Shown in pieces: positions 9,004-17,016 of a stretch of 64,000 nucleotides of DNA; positions within the stretch are counted from its first letter, which is position 1, and every line of letters starts with the position of its first letter. A program made the position numbers and the translations under genes. This DNA is from Phycisphaerales bacterium PN19_bin_20 (GTDB taxonomy: Bacteria > Planctomycetota > Phycisphaerae > Phycisphaerales > UBA1924): contig JAJOLK010000001.1 in NCBI GenBank assembly GCA_021173225.1, forward strand, positions 1-64,000, written 5' to 3'. The notes under the pieces are model-generated. The model searched no databases. It had not been told where the DNA came from and saw only the letters and a program-made list of their open reading frames with translations.

Positions 9004-9148
9004 GAGGCTTCAAAGTAGCAACCCCAACCAACCTACGCCACTCGACCGGGTCGCGTAACGCCATAATCACGTGGAGTGCCCGGCACGCCGCCCAGACAAG
9101 CGAGCGACCCACCCCAACACCCACCCCAACATCCCCGCGCCTGGGGGT

Positions 9149-10744
9149 TCACTTGCTCGCCGGCGGGAACAAGAACTCCAAGGCCCCGCCAAACCGGCCC
9201 GCCCACGCCTCTTCGTTGTGCGGCGTCGCGCCAACCACCAACTTCATCGCGGTCTTGCCCTCCAGCAGCTTGGCGATCTCACGCATTGACGTCTCGTACC
9301 GCTTGTTCAACGGATCAGCAGGGTTCGCCGGTGCGCCCTCAAGCGTCCCCATCCCAAAGAACACGCGCTTGGGCATCGTCCCGCGACTGCGCTCAAAGAA
9401 CTCACGCGTCGGATTGTCCTCACCCAGCGGCGCCATGCTCTCGAGCAGCACGCTACCAAATTTATCGGGCCGCTTCATCGCCGCGTGCAGGCTGATGATC
9501 GCGCCCATGCTCGCGCCGCCGATCGCCGTGCTCTCCGGGCCCGTCTTGACACGGAACTGACGCTCAACCCGCGGCATCACCTCGCTGGTGATGAAGTCCA
9601 CGTACCGGTCGCCCTGCGGCGTGACGTTCTCAAGCCGCTTGGCCGCGAACGGCGCGTACTCGGTGTACCGCGCCTGCCCGCCCATGTGCGGAATGCCCAC
9701 AATGATCATCGGCGCGACCTTGCCCGACGTGACCAGCGCCGCCGCCGTCTCGTCAACCTGCCACTCTGCCGGCACCGCCGAGTGCTTCTGGAACAGGTTC
9801 TGCCCGTCGTGCATGTACAGCACCGGGTAGCTCACGCCCGCGTTCTCGGCCTTGTCGTAGCCCGGGGGCAGCCAGACCAGCACGTCGCGCTTGAACGGCG
9901 ACACCGGCCCGCCCGACACCTCCAGCCGAACCACACCCTTCGCCTCGATTATGTAGTACGGGTTCAGATCAGGACGCGCCGCGGTGTTCGGACGCTGATC
10001 ACCCCACCGCACCACCTTGAACTCAAAGATCGGCTGCGTCTTACCGTCGCCGTACTGCGCCAGCGGCACCTCGGGCAGGCCGCGGTTGTCAAGCGGCTGA
10101 AGCTGCTCGGTCAGCTCCTCGTAGTCCCAGCTCCCGCGCGTAAACTTAAACGCGATCGCCGCGTCGGTCTTCCCAGGCTTCATGATGATCTGCCAACGAA
10201 GGTCGCTCCGGCTGGTCATCCGGAACCGCTCGTCGCCCGGGTTCCAACCGTTGTAGCTGCTCGCCAGGTAGACCGGCGAGTCCGCAGTCGCCAGCTTCGG
10301 CCCGTCCTCGACCACCATGATGTAACCCTGCGGCAAGAACTCGGGCCGCAGCATCCCAGGGGCCTGACCCTTGGCCCGCTCCAGCCAATCGGCCTGCACG
10401 CCACCGGCTTGACCAGCGGGCTTTACCCCAGCCTGACCCCCAGCCTGACCCCCAGCCTGACCCCCAGCCTGACCCGTTGGCTGGCCAGGCACTTGGCCTA
10501 CGGGCTTCTCGGCCGCCGCCGGCTGGCCCTTGCCTAGTGCGTTCTTCACCGCCTCGCCCACCTCGTCGGTTGTCGGCGCGTCGCCGCGCGCGACCTTGGC
10601 TTGACGGGCATCGCCCGCTGAGGCCGCCTTGACCGCCGTCGACGCGTTAAGCCGGCGCGCCGGGTCCTTCGGGATGGCGAACCACAGGCCCGCGACGATC
10701 GCGACCGGTGCGCACAAGAACAACGTTAGTACCAGCTTGTTCAT
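9149..10744 (-). CDS. Exported esterase D-family alpha/beta hydrolase
   Basis: This 531-residue protein begins with a signal or anchor helix (LVLTLFLCAPVAIVAGLWF), then a disordered region with four Gln-Ala-Gly-Gly repeats. A small beta domain with YLASSYNGWNPGDERFRM resembles the carbohydrate-binding fold that often precedes esterases. The C-terminal hydrolase domain is of the Fes/esterase D type: VLYMHDGQNLF, nucleophile elbow GGASMGA (Ser), VLLESMAP, and a final TPHNEEAWAGRF supplying the His. The likely substrate is an ester-linked polysaccharide or siderophore outside the membrane. ATG 10744 follows AGAGGG. Confidence 0.8.
   Translation of the reverse strand: MNKLVLTLFLCAPVAIVAGLWFAIPKDPARRLNASTAVKAASAGDARQAKVARGDAPTTDEVGEAVKNALGKGQPAAAEKPVGQVPGQPTGQAGGQAGGQAGGQAGVKPAGQAGGVQADWLERAKGQAPGMLRPEFLPQGYIMVVEDGPKLATADSPVYLASSYNGWNPGDERFRMTSRSDLRWQIIMKPGKTDAAIAFKFTRGSWDYEELTEQLQPLDNRGLPEVPLAQYGDGKTQPIFEFKVVRWGDQRPNTAARPDLNPYYIIEAKGVVRLEVSGGPVSPFKRDVLVWLPPGYDKAENAGVSYPVLYMHDGQNLFQKHSAVPAEWQVDETAAALVTSGKVAPMIIVGIPHMGGQARYTEYAPFAAKRLENVTPQGDRYVDFITSEVMPRVERQFRVKTGPESTAIGGASMGAIISLHAAMKRPDKFGSVLLESMAPLGEDNPTREFFERSRGTMPKRVFFGMGTLEGAPANPADPLNKRYETSMREIAKLLEGKTAMKLVVGATPHNEEAWAGRFGGALEFLFPPASK
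10429..10475. repeat. 12-bp tandem repeat inside the esterase gene
   Basis: About four head-to-tail copies of CAGCCTGACCCC encode the QAGG repeats of the esterase linker. The unit length is a multiple of three, so copy-number change keeps the reading frame. Confidence 0.85.
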
Positions 10745-11125
10745 TCGGGGCCCTCTGTGAAGGGCTCAGTATACACCAAATCCAAGCACGCAACCTCACG
10801 TCCTTCACCGCGACAAGCCCGCCACCACCACAGGCCCGCCACCGCATTGGAAAGACGGATCAAGCGGTCGCCGTCTTCCTCACCGCCGCAGTGAACAGGT
10901 TTTCAGAGGGCTTCCCTTTCTTGACAGGAAGCGCGTGAGCGCAAGCCTTCGCGTGGCCCGTAGACCTAGCTCCCAGCGACCGCGGGCGTTCACCTAGTGC
11001 GCTCGAGTAAATGCCTTCAACCCAATAGCTGTGCTGCATAAGTGATGCACCGCACGCCGACGCTTGCGGTTCGTCCTCCCCTAGCGCTGGCCGTGACCAA
11101 GCCGCCCGCCTTGACAGCCGAGTGA
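10745..11125. other. Non-coding stretch with no recognised feature
   Basis: Between the esterase start and the broken FkbM gene I see no convincing ORF, RNA gene or repeat. The esterase promoter presumably lies at its left end. Confidence 0.4.
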
Positions 11126-11164
11126 AACTCCTACGGGCAGCATCCTCGCCGTCTCCGTACCGCC

Positions 11165-11934
11165 GTGAGCCTGGTCATCTACCCCAGAGAAAATCTCGGC
11201 ACCGTGCAGGTGCAGCGGCCCTTTCGGGAGCTGGGCGATCCCGTGGCCTCTTGGAATGTTGACATTACTGGTCTAGGCCCGCATTCGATCGTCTACAGCT
11301 TTGGCATCGGCGAAAATATCAGCTTCGACCGCCTCCTGACCGCATAAACCGCCGTGCCCATCCACGCCTTTGACCCCACTCCTAAAGCCTCGCCTGGCTC
11401 AAGGGTCAGCAGCTCCCGTCCGGCTTCCACGTTCATCCCTTCGGCCTCGGTGCGGATGACGGAGTGTTGAAGGTCTTCAAGCCCGCCAACTTTCAGCACC
11501 TCTCCGCCTCGGCCATGCCACACAAGCTCAGCGGGCCGGAAACCTTTGACATGCCCGTCAAAGCCCTGACCACCATCATGCGCGAGCTCGGGCACACCCA
11601 CATCGACTTGCTCAAAATGAATATCGAAGGCGCTGAGCACGGCATCAATGACGCCCTCGCCGCCACTGACCTGCCCATCGGTCAACTACTCATCGAGTTC
11701 CATCACCGCTTTGAGTCTGTCGGCCCACAGGCGACCATCGACGCCCTCGCCAGGCTCAACCGCGCGGGCTTCAAGGTCTTCGCCATCAGCAGCAACTCCG
11801 AAGAGTTCTCGCTAGTCAAAGCCCGAGGGCCTCTCTTGCCAGCAGCGCATAGGCCCACCCTGCCTCACCGCGCCTTGTCGAAGTTCGCCGCCACCGCGCC
11901 CCAGCTCACCACGTTCCACCAGGCGCTCACGTAG
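11165..11934 (+). pseudogene. Broken FkbM-family methyltransferase gene
   Basis: FkbM proteins are SAM-dependent O-methyltransferases. The family pattern is visible but split. The first frame has IVYSFGIGENISFDRLL (SAM-binding loop), then an in-frame TAA at 11345, then IHAFDPTPK still in the same frame. At about 11384-11388 the frame changes (an AAA run where AAAA would restore it), and the second frame continues SLAWLKGQQLP, HPFGLGADDGVLKVF, IDLLKMNIEGAEH and GFKVFAISSNSEEFSLVK. Both frames share one family order, so this is one gene with at least one stop and one frameshift. The normal N-terminus is short or missing, and the 3' end runs on into antisense of the dismutase gene. A sequencing error could explain one lesion but less easily both. 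Confidence 0.75.
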
Positions 11935-12503
11935 TCGCTACGCCGGTTCTGATACTTCAAGTAGTATCCGTGCTCCCACACGTCCAGGCCCAGGATTGGC
12001 GTCCCCTCGCAGCCGGCGATCGCCTTGCCCATCAGCGGATTGTCCTGGTTCGGCGTGCTCGCCACTACCAGCTTCTTCTCGCCCCCGTGCCAGATCAACC
12101 AAGCCCACCCAGAGCCAAACCGCGAGAGTGCCGCCGCACCAAACGCGTCCTTGAAATGCGCAAACGTGCTGAAGCTGTCCTTTATTGCGTCCGCCAGCGC
12201 ACCGGTCGGCTCGCCGCCGCCCCCGTGCCCCGGCGTCGCCATCGTCAGCCAGAACATCGAGTGGTTCACGTGCCCGCCCGCGTTGTTCCGCACCGGCCCA
12301 CGCTTGTCCTCGGGCACTTCAGCCAACTGCTTGATGACCGCCTCGGGGCTTAACTCCGCCCACTTGCTCCCCTCCAGCGCCTTGTTGGCGTTCGTCACAT
12401 ACGCACCATGGTGCTTCTGACTGTGAATCTCCATCGTCGTCGCATCAATCGACGGCTCAAGAGCGCTCAACGCGTACGGCAAGGCTGGCAAGGTGAACGG
12501 CAT
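11865..12503 (-). CDS. sodA: Iron/manganese superoxide dismutase
   Basis: The enzyme dismutates superoxide to oxygen and hydrogen peroxide. The 212-residue protein has the normal Fe/Mn-SOD layout: N-terminal helical hairpin with [13 protein letters not shown] and [10 protein letters not shown], then the C-terminal domain with GSGWAWLIW and [19 protein letters not shown]. The metal ligands are expected at H27, H81, D174 and H178. ATG 12503 follows AAGGAGC at seven bases; a TTG six bases upstream is less likely. Mn versus Fe preference cannot be settled by eye, so the symbol is provisional. No signal peptide, so cytoplasmic. Confidence 0.93.
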   Translation of the reverse strand: MPFTLPALPYALSALEPSIDATTMEIHSQKHHGAYVTNANKALEGSKWAELSPEAVIKQLAEVPEDKRGPVRNNAGGHVNHSMFWLTMATPGHGGGGEPTGALADAIKDSFSTFAHFKDAFGAAALSRFGSGWAWLIWHGGEKKLVVASTPNQDNPLMGKAIAGCEGTPILGLDVWEHGYYLKYQNRRSDYVSAWWNVVSWGAVAANFDKAR

Positions 12504-13621
12504 TATCAAAGCTCCTTCGTCGGTCGGCTACTCGCGCCCACGGCCACCCCAGCGGCTTGGCATCGCGCGACAGCACCGACGGCGACGACCTGTTATAGGA
12601 GCCCGCCGCGACGCCCAACACCCACCCCAGGCCATCCGCCCGGGACTCAATCAGTTTTCCGCGGTCCGTCCATCACCCAAGCCAAAGGCCACCGGCCCTC
12701 GACCTCAATCGCTCTGAACGATATGGACGACCCTCCAAAGCACCAAACTGTCGATACACAAGCCCGCCGCCCGAGCTGCTCCGCCGCCCAACGCTGGCGC
12801 GAAGGTAAAGACGTGGGTCGATTGCCCTAACCTGGGCTACTTCAATGAATTCAGTATCAGTCCCCGCACCCTGAAGTGTCAAGACCGCGTAAAGACAGGT
12901 GTTCTGCGAGTTTGGGGTGAGCCAGCAACCTCGGCCTGATCCGAGCCCCCGGCTCAAACCGCAGATCGCCAGTTTCCGCCAGCCGTCCGACCCGGCGGTT
13001 AGTTCCGCCCGGGCCCTCGCGTTGCCGCCCGGCGCGGGATTATCCGTCCAAAACCAGCATTCCTCGGCAGATCGGCGGCAAAGCGTCTCAAGAAGGCCCG
13101 ACCGGACCGCGCAAAGGCGGACGCAGGGCCCGCCAGTTTAAGTGTAAGGTTACCACCTCATCCACGACGATTCCACAGACTTTCAGGTGGCGTAAGTGCG
13201 AATCTGGTGCAAAGTTGACAGTCCGACCCTGAGTCACGACTATGCCGCCCGGCGCCTCGGTGTGTAGTGCCGAATGTGAAAACTTTGTTTGGAGTTTCGC
13301 ACACCGCAGACTCAACCGCCGTAATGCCTTGGTTCCCTGCCTCGGATCGTTTTCCGCCTCTGTCCGAGGCCGCGGCTCGTTGCCCCGGCCCGCCAGTCTC
13401 AAACGCCCGACAACTCCCCCGCTTAGACAGCCACGATCGTGCCTGCCTGAACGATTTGACCGATTCGCCCCGATGCTGGGCCAGCCCTTGGCCCTATCGG
13501 GTGCGCGTCTCGAACTGCGAGTGAACCAGCTCGAAGCGTCAAGTCGGCCCATGCATGCCTTGTCCGCCTTTGTGAACCTTGTCCGTCGCAGCGAACGCGC
13601 CGGGAAGGGAGATTGCCAAAT
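12504..13621. other. Long intergenic region upstream of the sigma factor
   Basis: About 1.1 kb without a convincing gene. Short ORFs on both strands have Arg/Ser/Pro-rich shadow-like translations. The left end should hold the dismutase promoter (a TATAAC hexamer on the minus strand at 12592-12597 is a candidate -10). The right end holds a candidate promoter for the sigma gene. Confidence 0.4.
13215..13243 (+). promoter_or_regulatory. Candidate sigma-70 promoter upstream of the sigma factor gene
   Basis: TTGACA (13215-13220), a 17-bp spacer and GACTAT (13238-13243) match a housekeeping promoter. It lies about 380 bp before the sigma gene start, which implies a long leader if used. Prediction only. 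Confidence 0.35.
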
Positions 13622-14854
13622 ATGTCCCCGAGCCTGATGATGACCCCGTCTACTCCCAGCCCGCTTGAGCAGCAGCGCCGCCGCAACCGGGTCGACCTGA
13701 GCGAGTCGCTCCTGGCCGATCCGGCCGTGGGCTCTGGCATTGAAGCTTCGCCATCGAAACTAACCGCCAGCGCGGTCAAGGCCGCCAAAGCCGGTGATGG
13801 CGCTGAGAAGCCCGCCAAGGCCGCGCGTGGCAAGTCGCCCTCGGGCGGCCTGAGCACGCACCAGGAAGAGCTTCTGGCCAGCGTGATGGCCCAGGAGCAG
13901 GACTTCATCGACAGTCCGGCCTTCTACGAGGACGACGCCGAGAAGAAGATCTACGACGAAGCGCCGGAGATCCCCAAGCCCGACACCAGCTGGTATCACC
14001 CGGTCATGGACGACCTCTCTGGTCGCACCCGCACCATCAAGACGGCTCAGCAGGTCATCCTGACTGGCGCGCAAGAGAAGGTGCTCTTCCACCAGTTCAA
14101 CTACTCGCGCTACCGCATCTGGAAGATTCAGCAGGAGGTCTGGGCGACCCCTAGCCGCAAGCCCACGCTGGCCCAGGCCAAGGACGTGCTGCGCTGGTAC
14201 CACAAGGGTGATCTCATCCGCGAGCAGATCGCCAACACCAATCTTGCGCTGGTTCTGGCGATGGCCAAGCGGACGCGCATGAGCGAGGTTGACTTTGCCG
14301 ACCTCGTTAGCGAGGGCAACATGGCCCTGCTCCGCGCGGTCGACAAGTTCGACGCCGGCCGCGGCTACAAGTTCAGCACCTACGCATGCCGGGCGATCCT
14401 CAAGGCCTTCAGCCGCCAGGGCATGAAGCTGAGCAAGTACCGCCAGCGCTTCCCGACAGACTTTGACCCCAAGCTCGAGAAGAGCAACTTCCTTGAAACC
14501 AAGCGGGCGACGTTTGAGAAGGACGCCGCCGAGGAAGTCAAGCGGATCGTGATGGAGAACCGCGCTGACCTGACGGACGTCGAGCGGACGGTGATCGAGC
14601 ACCGCTTCGGGCTCGAACACGGGCAGGACCAGGACAAGCCGATGACCCTCGAGCAGGTCGGTCAGATCATCGGAGTGACCAAAGAGCGCGTGCGGCAGAT
14701 CCAGAACAAGGCGATGGAGAAGATCCGCGTCGAGCTCGAGGCCAACTTCCTGGGTAACAAGCTTCTCAAGGAGGCCGCCGAGGCCGCCGCCGTGGCCAAC
14801 CCCGACGCCAAGGCCCCGACCCTCGAAGAGCTGCTCAAGCTCACAGGCCAGTAA
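13622..14854 (+). CDS. Sigma-70 family RNA polymerase sigma factor (primary/group 2 type)
   Basis: This 410-residue sigma factor has an Ala/Lys-rich N-terminal extension, then region 2 (LIREQIANTNLALVLAMAKR, DLVSEGNMALLRAVDKFD, GYKFSTYACRAILKAF) and region 4 (LTDVERTVIEHRFGL, then MTLEQVGQIIGVTKERVRQI). Regions 2.3/2.4 and 4.2 are intact, so it should recognise -35/-10 promoters. I chose ATG 13622 over an in-frame TTG at 13613 because GGGAAGGGA sits at a proper distance only from the ATG. It is followed by a strong terminator, so it is probably monocistronic. Whether it is the main RpoD or an alternative group 2 factor cannot be told from the window. Confidence 0.92.
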   Translation: MSPSLMMTPSTPSPLEQQRRRNRVDLSESLLADPAVGSGIEASPSKLTASAVKAAKAGDGAEKPAKAARGKSPSGGLSTHQEELLASVMAQEQDFIDSPAFYEDDAEKKIYDEAPEIPKPDTSWYHPVMDDLSGRTRTIKTAQQVILTGAQEKVLFHQFNYSRYRIWKIQQEVWATPSRKPTLAQAKDVLRWYHKGDLIREQIANTNLALVLAMAKRTRMSEVDFADLVSEGNMALLRAVDKFDAGRGYKFSTYACRAILKAFSRQGMKLSKYRQRFPTDFDPKLEKSNFLETKRATFEKDAAEEVKRIVMENRADLTDVERTVIEHRFGLEHGQDQDKPMTLEQVGQIIGVTKERVRQIQNKAMEKIRVELEANFLGNKLLKEAAEAAAVANPDAKAPTLEELLKLTGQ

Positions 14855-14892
14855 GCCTCACCGCTGACCAGTCCGTTCACATGACCGTTAAG

Positions 14893-14916
14893 CCCCGGCC
14901 CGTGCCGGGGTTTTTT
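14893..14916 (+). terminator. Rho-independent terminator after the sigma factor gene
   Basis: CCCCGGC-CCGT-GCCGGGG forms a 7-bp GC stem followed directly by six T residues (14911-14916), 38 bases after the sigma stop codon. Confidence 0.92.
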
Positions 14917-15166
14917 CATGGTGCCGCCCGTCGGCGGGTTTAACCTCGCGTCTTTACTTTTGGTGGGCGGGTTCTCGAACCCAACTGCTGGCGTCGCGCG
15001 GGGCAGAGTTTCATCTTCGCTGCACAGCCCAGTGTTTCGCGGGCAGGGTTGCTCGAAGCAAGTGCCACTCGGCACTCGCCACTCGCCACTCGCCGCGCAT
15101 CGCGCATCTCACCACCGGCGATCGCGCGCCACGCAGATCAGCATGCTCAGAAATGAGGGTTCACGT

Positions 15167-15198
15167 AAAAAAACCCAGCGCCCAGCACAATGCCGGGC
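15167..15198 (-). terminator. Possible minus-strand terminator downstream of the glycosylase gene
   Basis: Read on the minus strand, GCCCGGCA-TTG-TGCTGGGC forms an 8-bp stem (one G-T pair) followed by GCTGGG and seven T residues. It lies about 230 bp after the stop of the uracil-DNA glycosylase gene. Confidence 0.5.
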
Positions 15199-15343
15199 AC
15201 CGGGTCTCGTGGGGGTCTATGCCGAGCCACTCCGATGCACTCTACGTATGTGGGCGTCAGTACGCTGACCACGTTAGAACTATACCACCAAACTACACCA
15301 CGATTCAAGTCCAGTTTGCTGTTCTCACAGAGAATCCGATCAT

Positions 15344-15359
15344 TGAGTCAAATGACTCA
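15344..15359. promoter_or_regulatory. Perfect inverted repeat, possible operator
   Basis: TGAGTCA-AA-TGACTCA is a perfect 7-bp inverted repeat with a 2-bp centre, followed at once by another TGAGTC. It looks like a dimeric regulator site, but no plus-strand gene follows it and the flanking gene ends here, so its target is unclear. Confidence 0.35.
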
Positions 15360-15430
15360 GTGAGTCCACGGTTCTGTGCCTTACATCTCAGACCAAGGCA
15401 CTCTAAAATGACTAGATCTGGTACCTTTTT

Positions 15431-16444
15431 TCACGGTGTCTGATTGGTCTTTGTCGCCTTCACCCCGAGATTGTCCATGACCTTCTGCAGGTCGCTCCAC
15501 ACTGCCTTGCGGTTCTCCGGCGTGTAGCTCCGTAGCAGGTATGCAGGGTGGTACGTCGGCATCACCGGCACGCGCAGCGGTGCGGCGCTCGGAGCGTTCG
15601 GCGCAAAGAACGTCGGCTGGTACTCAAAGGTCTTCCATATCCCGCGCAGGCGACCCATCGTCTCGTCACTGTCGAGCAGCGTTTGGCTCGCGGGCAGCCC
15701 GAGAGTAACCAACGCCTGCGGGCGGACCGCCGCGATCTGCTCGAATAGGTAGCGTTTGCTGGCCTCGCGCTCATCGATCGTCGGCGTGGCGTTGTTGGGT
15801 GGGCGCACCTTCAGCACGTTGGCGATGTAGACCTCGCCGCGCGAGAGGCCCATCGCGATGAGCATCTTCTCAAGCAGTTGACCGGCGCGCCCGACAAACG
15901 GGCGGCCAGTTCGGTCTTCCTCGGCTCCGGGCGCCTCGCCGATGAGCATGAGCCGCGCCGCCGGATCACCCTCACCAAAGACCAGGTTGGTAAAGCTATA
16001 ACCAAACGCGGCGTGGGGCGCGTCGGCCAAGTATCGAGCCTTGACGGTTTGCAACGCTTCGTGCCGCGCCGCGCGGGTTGGGTCGCTCGACCAGTCGTGC
16101 GAAAGACTGGCGGTGCCCTGCTGCGGGCCATGCGGATCACGTGCGACGCTGCCGGCGGCGCTGGCGCTGGTACTGACGCTGGTACTGACGCTGGTACTGG
16201 CGCTGGTACTGGCGCTGGAGGTGCCGCTGGCGCTGGAGGTGTTACTGGCGCTAGTACTGACGCTGGAGGTAACGCTGGCGTGGCCAGCATCGCGCCGGAC
16301 CGGGAGCGTGTCAACGCCAAGCAGTGCGCCGGTCACGGCCTGCTGAGCCGCAAACCGCGCGGCGACGCGGACGTCGACATTCTCGACTTCGCCGCCGTCG
16401 GTGGGCAGTGGGCGCTCTGAAGACTGTTCGCGTGCTGCGGCCAT
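15431..16444 (-). CDS. Family-4-like uracil-DNA glycosylase without cysteines
   Basis: Uracil-DNA glycosylase removes uracil from DNA. The 337-residue protein shows the family 4/5 core: [20 protein letters not shown] (about 166-184, active-site and uracil-binding motif), [25 protein letters not shown], and [10 protein letters not shown] (about 298-306, minor-groove motif). Family 4 normally binds a 4Fe-4S cluster through four Cys, yet this protein has no Cys at all: [23 protein letters not shown] stands where the first Cys pair is expected and VLKVRPPNN where KCRPP is usual. An N-terminal extension of about 125 residues includes a Ser/Thr/Ala repeat linker. Fold assignment is solid; activity is inferred. 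Confidence 0.85.
   Translation of the reverse strand: MAAAREQSSERPLPTDGGEVENVDVRVAARFAAQQAVTGALLGVDTLPVRRDAGHASVTSSVSTSASNTSSASGTSSASTSASTSVSTSVSTSASAAGSVARDPHGPQQGTASLSHDWSSDPTRAARHEALQTVKARYLADAPHAAFGYSFTNLVFGEGDPAARLMLIGEAPGAEEDRTGRPFVGRAGQLLEKMLIAMGLSRGEVYIANVLKVRPPNNATPTIDEREASKRYLFEQIAAVRPQALVTLGLPASQTLLDSDETMGRLRGIWKTFEYQPTFFAPNAPSAAPLRVPVMPTYHPAYLLRSYTPENRKAVWSDLQKVMDNLGVKATKTNQTP
16161..16285. repeat. Degenerate tandem repeat in the glycosylase linker
   Basis: Repeated 6- and 12-bp units of the GCTGGTACTGAC type encode the Ser/Thr/Ala/Val-rich linker of the uracil-DNA glycosylase. All units keep the frame. Confidence 0.75.
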
Positions 16445-16560
16445 GAATCACGTTACGCCTAGCGGGCGACCAACGGCAAGCGCACAGCCAACCGATGAAC
16501 GCGGCGAGCTGTCGTCGGAACGCCGCGACGGAAGCGCCGCTCGGCGCGACGCGTGAACGT

Positions 16561-17016
16561 TCAGGGCTTCGATGTGGCGGGCGCGGTCTCGGGCGCAGTC
16601 TCGGGAGCAGTCTCGGGCGCGGTCTCGGGCGCAGTCTCGGGCGCAGTCTCGGGCGCGGTCTCGGGAGCAGTCTCGGGAGCAGTCTCGGGCGCAGTCTCGG
16701 GCGCAGTCGCAGGCGGCTCGCTGATGGCGGGCATCGAACCTGCGGGCGTTCGGACCTCCGCATCCGGGCTCGTCGGCAGCGCGGGCACCGGGGCCCCCTG
16801 CACGATGCGCCCACCAGATGCCCCGGTCTGGGCCGAGTCGTTGGTCACGCGTGACTCGACCAGCGGCGCAAGGAACGCTCCGGCAAACCCGCCGACCAAT
16901 CCGCCGACAAGCAACCCGAAGATGAACTTGCCCAAGCCACCCTGCCCGACGGGCGGGGTGCTGGGGACGGCGGAGTCGTTCGTGCTTGCGGTGGACATGG
17001 AAGTGGGGGTGCTCAT
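16561..17016 (-). CDS. Small single-pass membrane protein with a Thr-Ala-Pro-Glu repeat tail
   Basis: This 151-residue protein has a Ser/Thr-rich start, one glycine-rich membrane helix (KFIFGLLVGGLVGGFAGAFLA, about 28-48) and a long hydrophilic tail that ends in ten TAPE units. The glycine-zipper helix and Pro/Glu tail suggest a tail that spans part of the envelope. No family is recognised. I chose ATG 17016; the frame is open to 17106 but that extension is Arg/Pro-rich. It lies 116 bp upstream of the glycosylase gene on the same strand; co-transcription is possible. Confidence 0.6.
   Translation of the reverse strand: MSTPTSMSTASTNDSAVPSTPPVGQGGLGKFIFGLLVGGLVGGFAGAFLAPLVESRVTNDSAQTGASGGRIVQGAPVPALPTSPDAEVRTPAGSMPAISEPPATAPETAPETAPETAPETAPETAPETAPETAPETAPETAPETAPATSKP
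16585..16710. repeat. 12-bp tandem repeat encoding TAPE units
   Basis: About ten copies of a GGCGCAGTCTCG-type unit, with G/A and C/A variants, make up the tail of the small membrane protein. A unit of 12 preserves the frame. Confidence 0.9.

Larger units (their letters stand above)
14917..15430. other. Intergenic region, locally AT-richer
   Basis: About 510 bp with no convincing gene. It holds a possible minus-strand terminator (15167-15198) and a perfect inverted repeat (15344-15359), listed separately. The segment 15260-15430 is clearly less GC-rich than its surroundings. Confidence 0.45.

Noticed and set aside
16585-16710. CRISPR-like array
   Set aside because: Units are 12 bp, contiguous, without spacers, and encode a protein tail.
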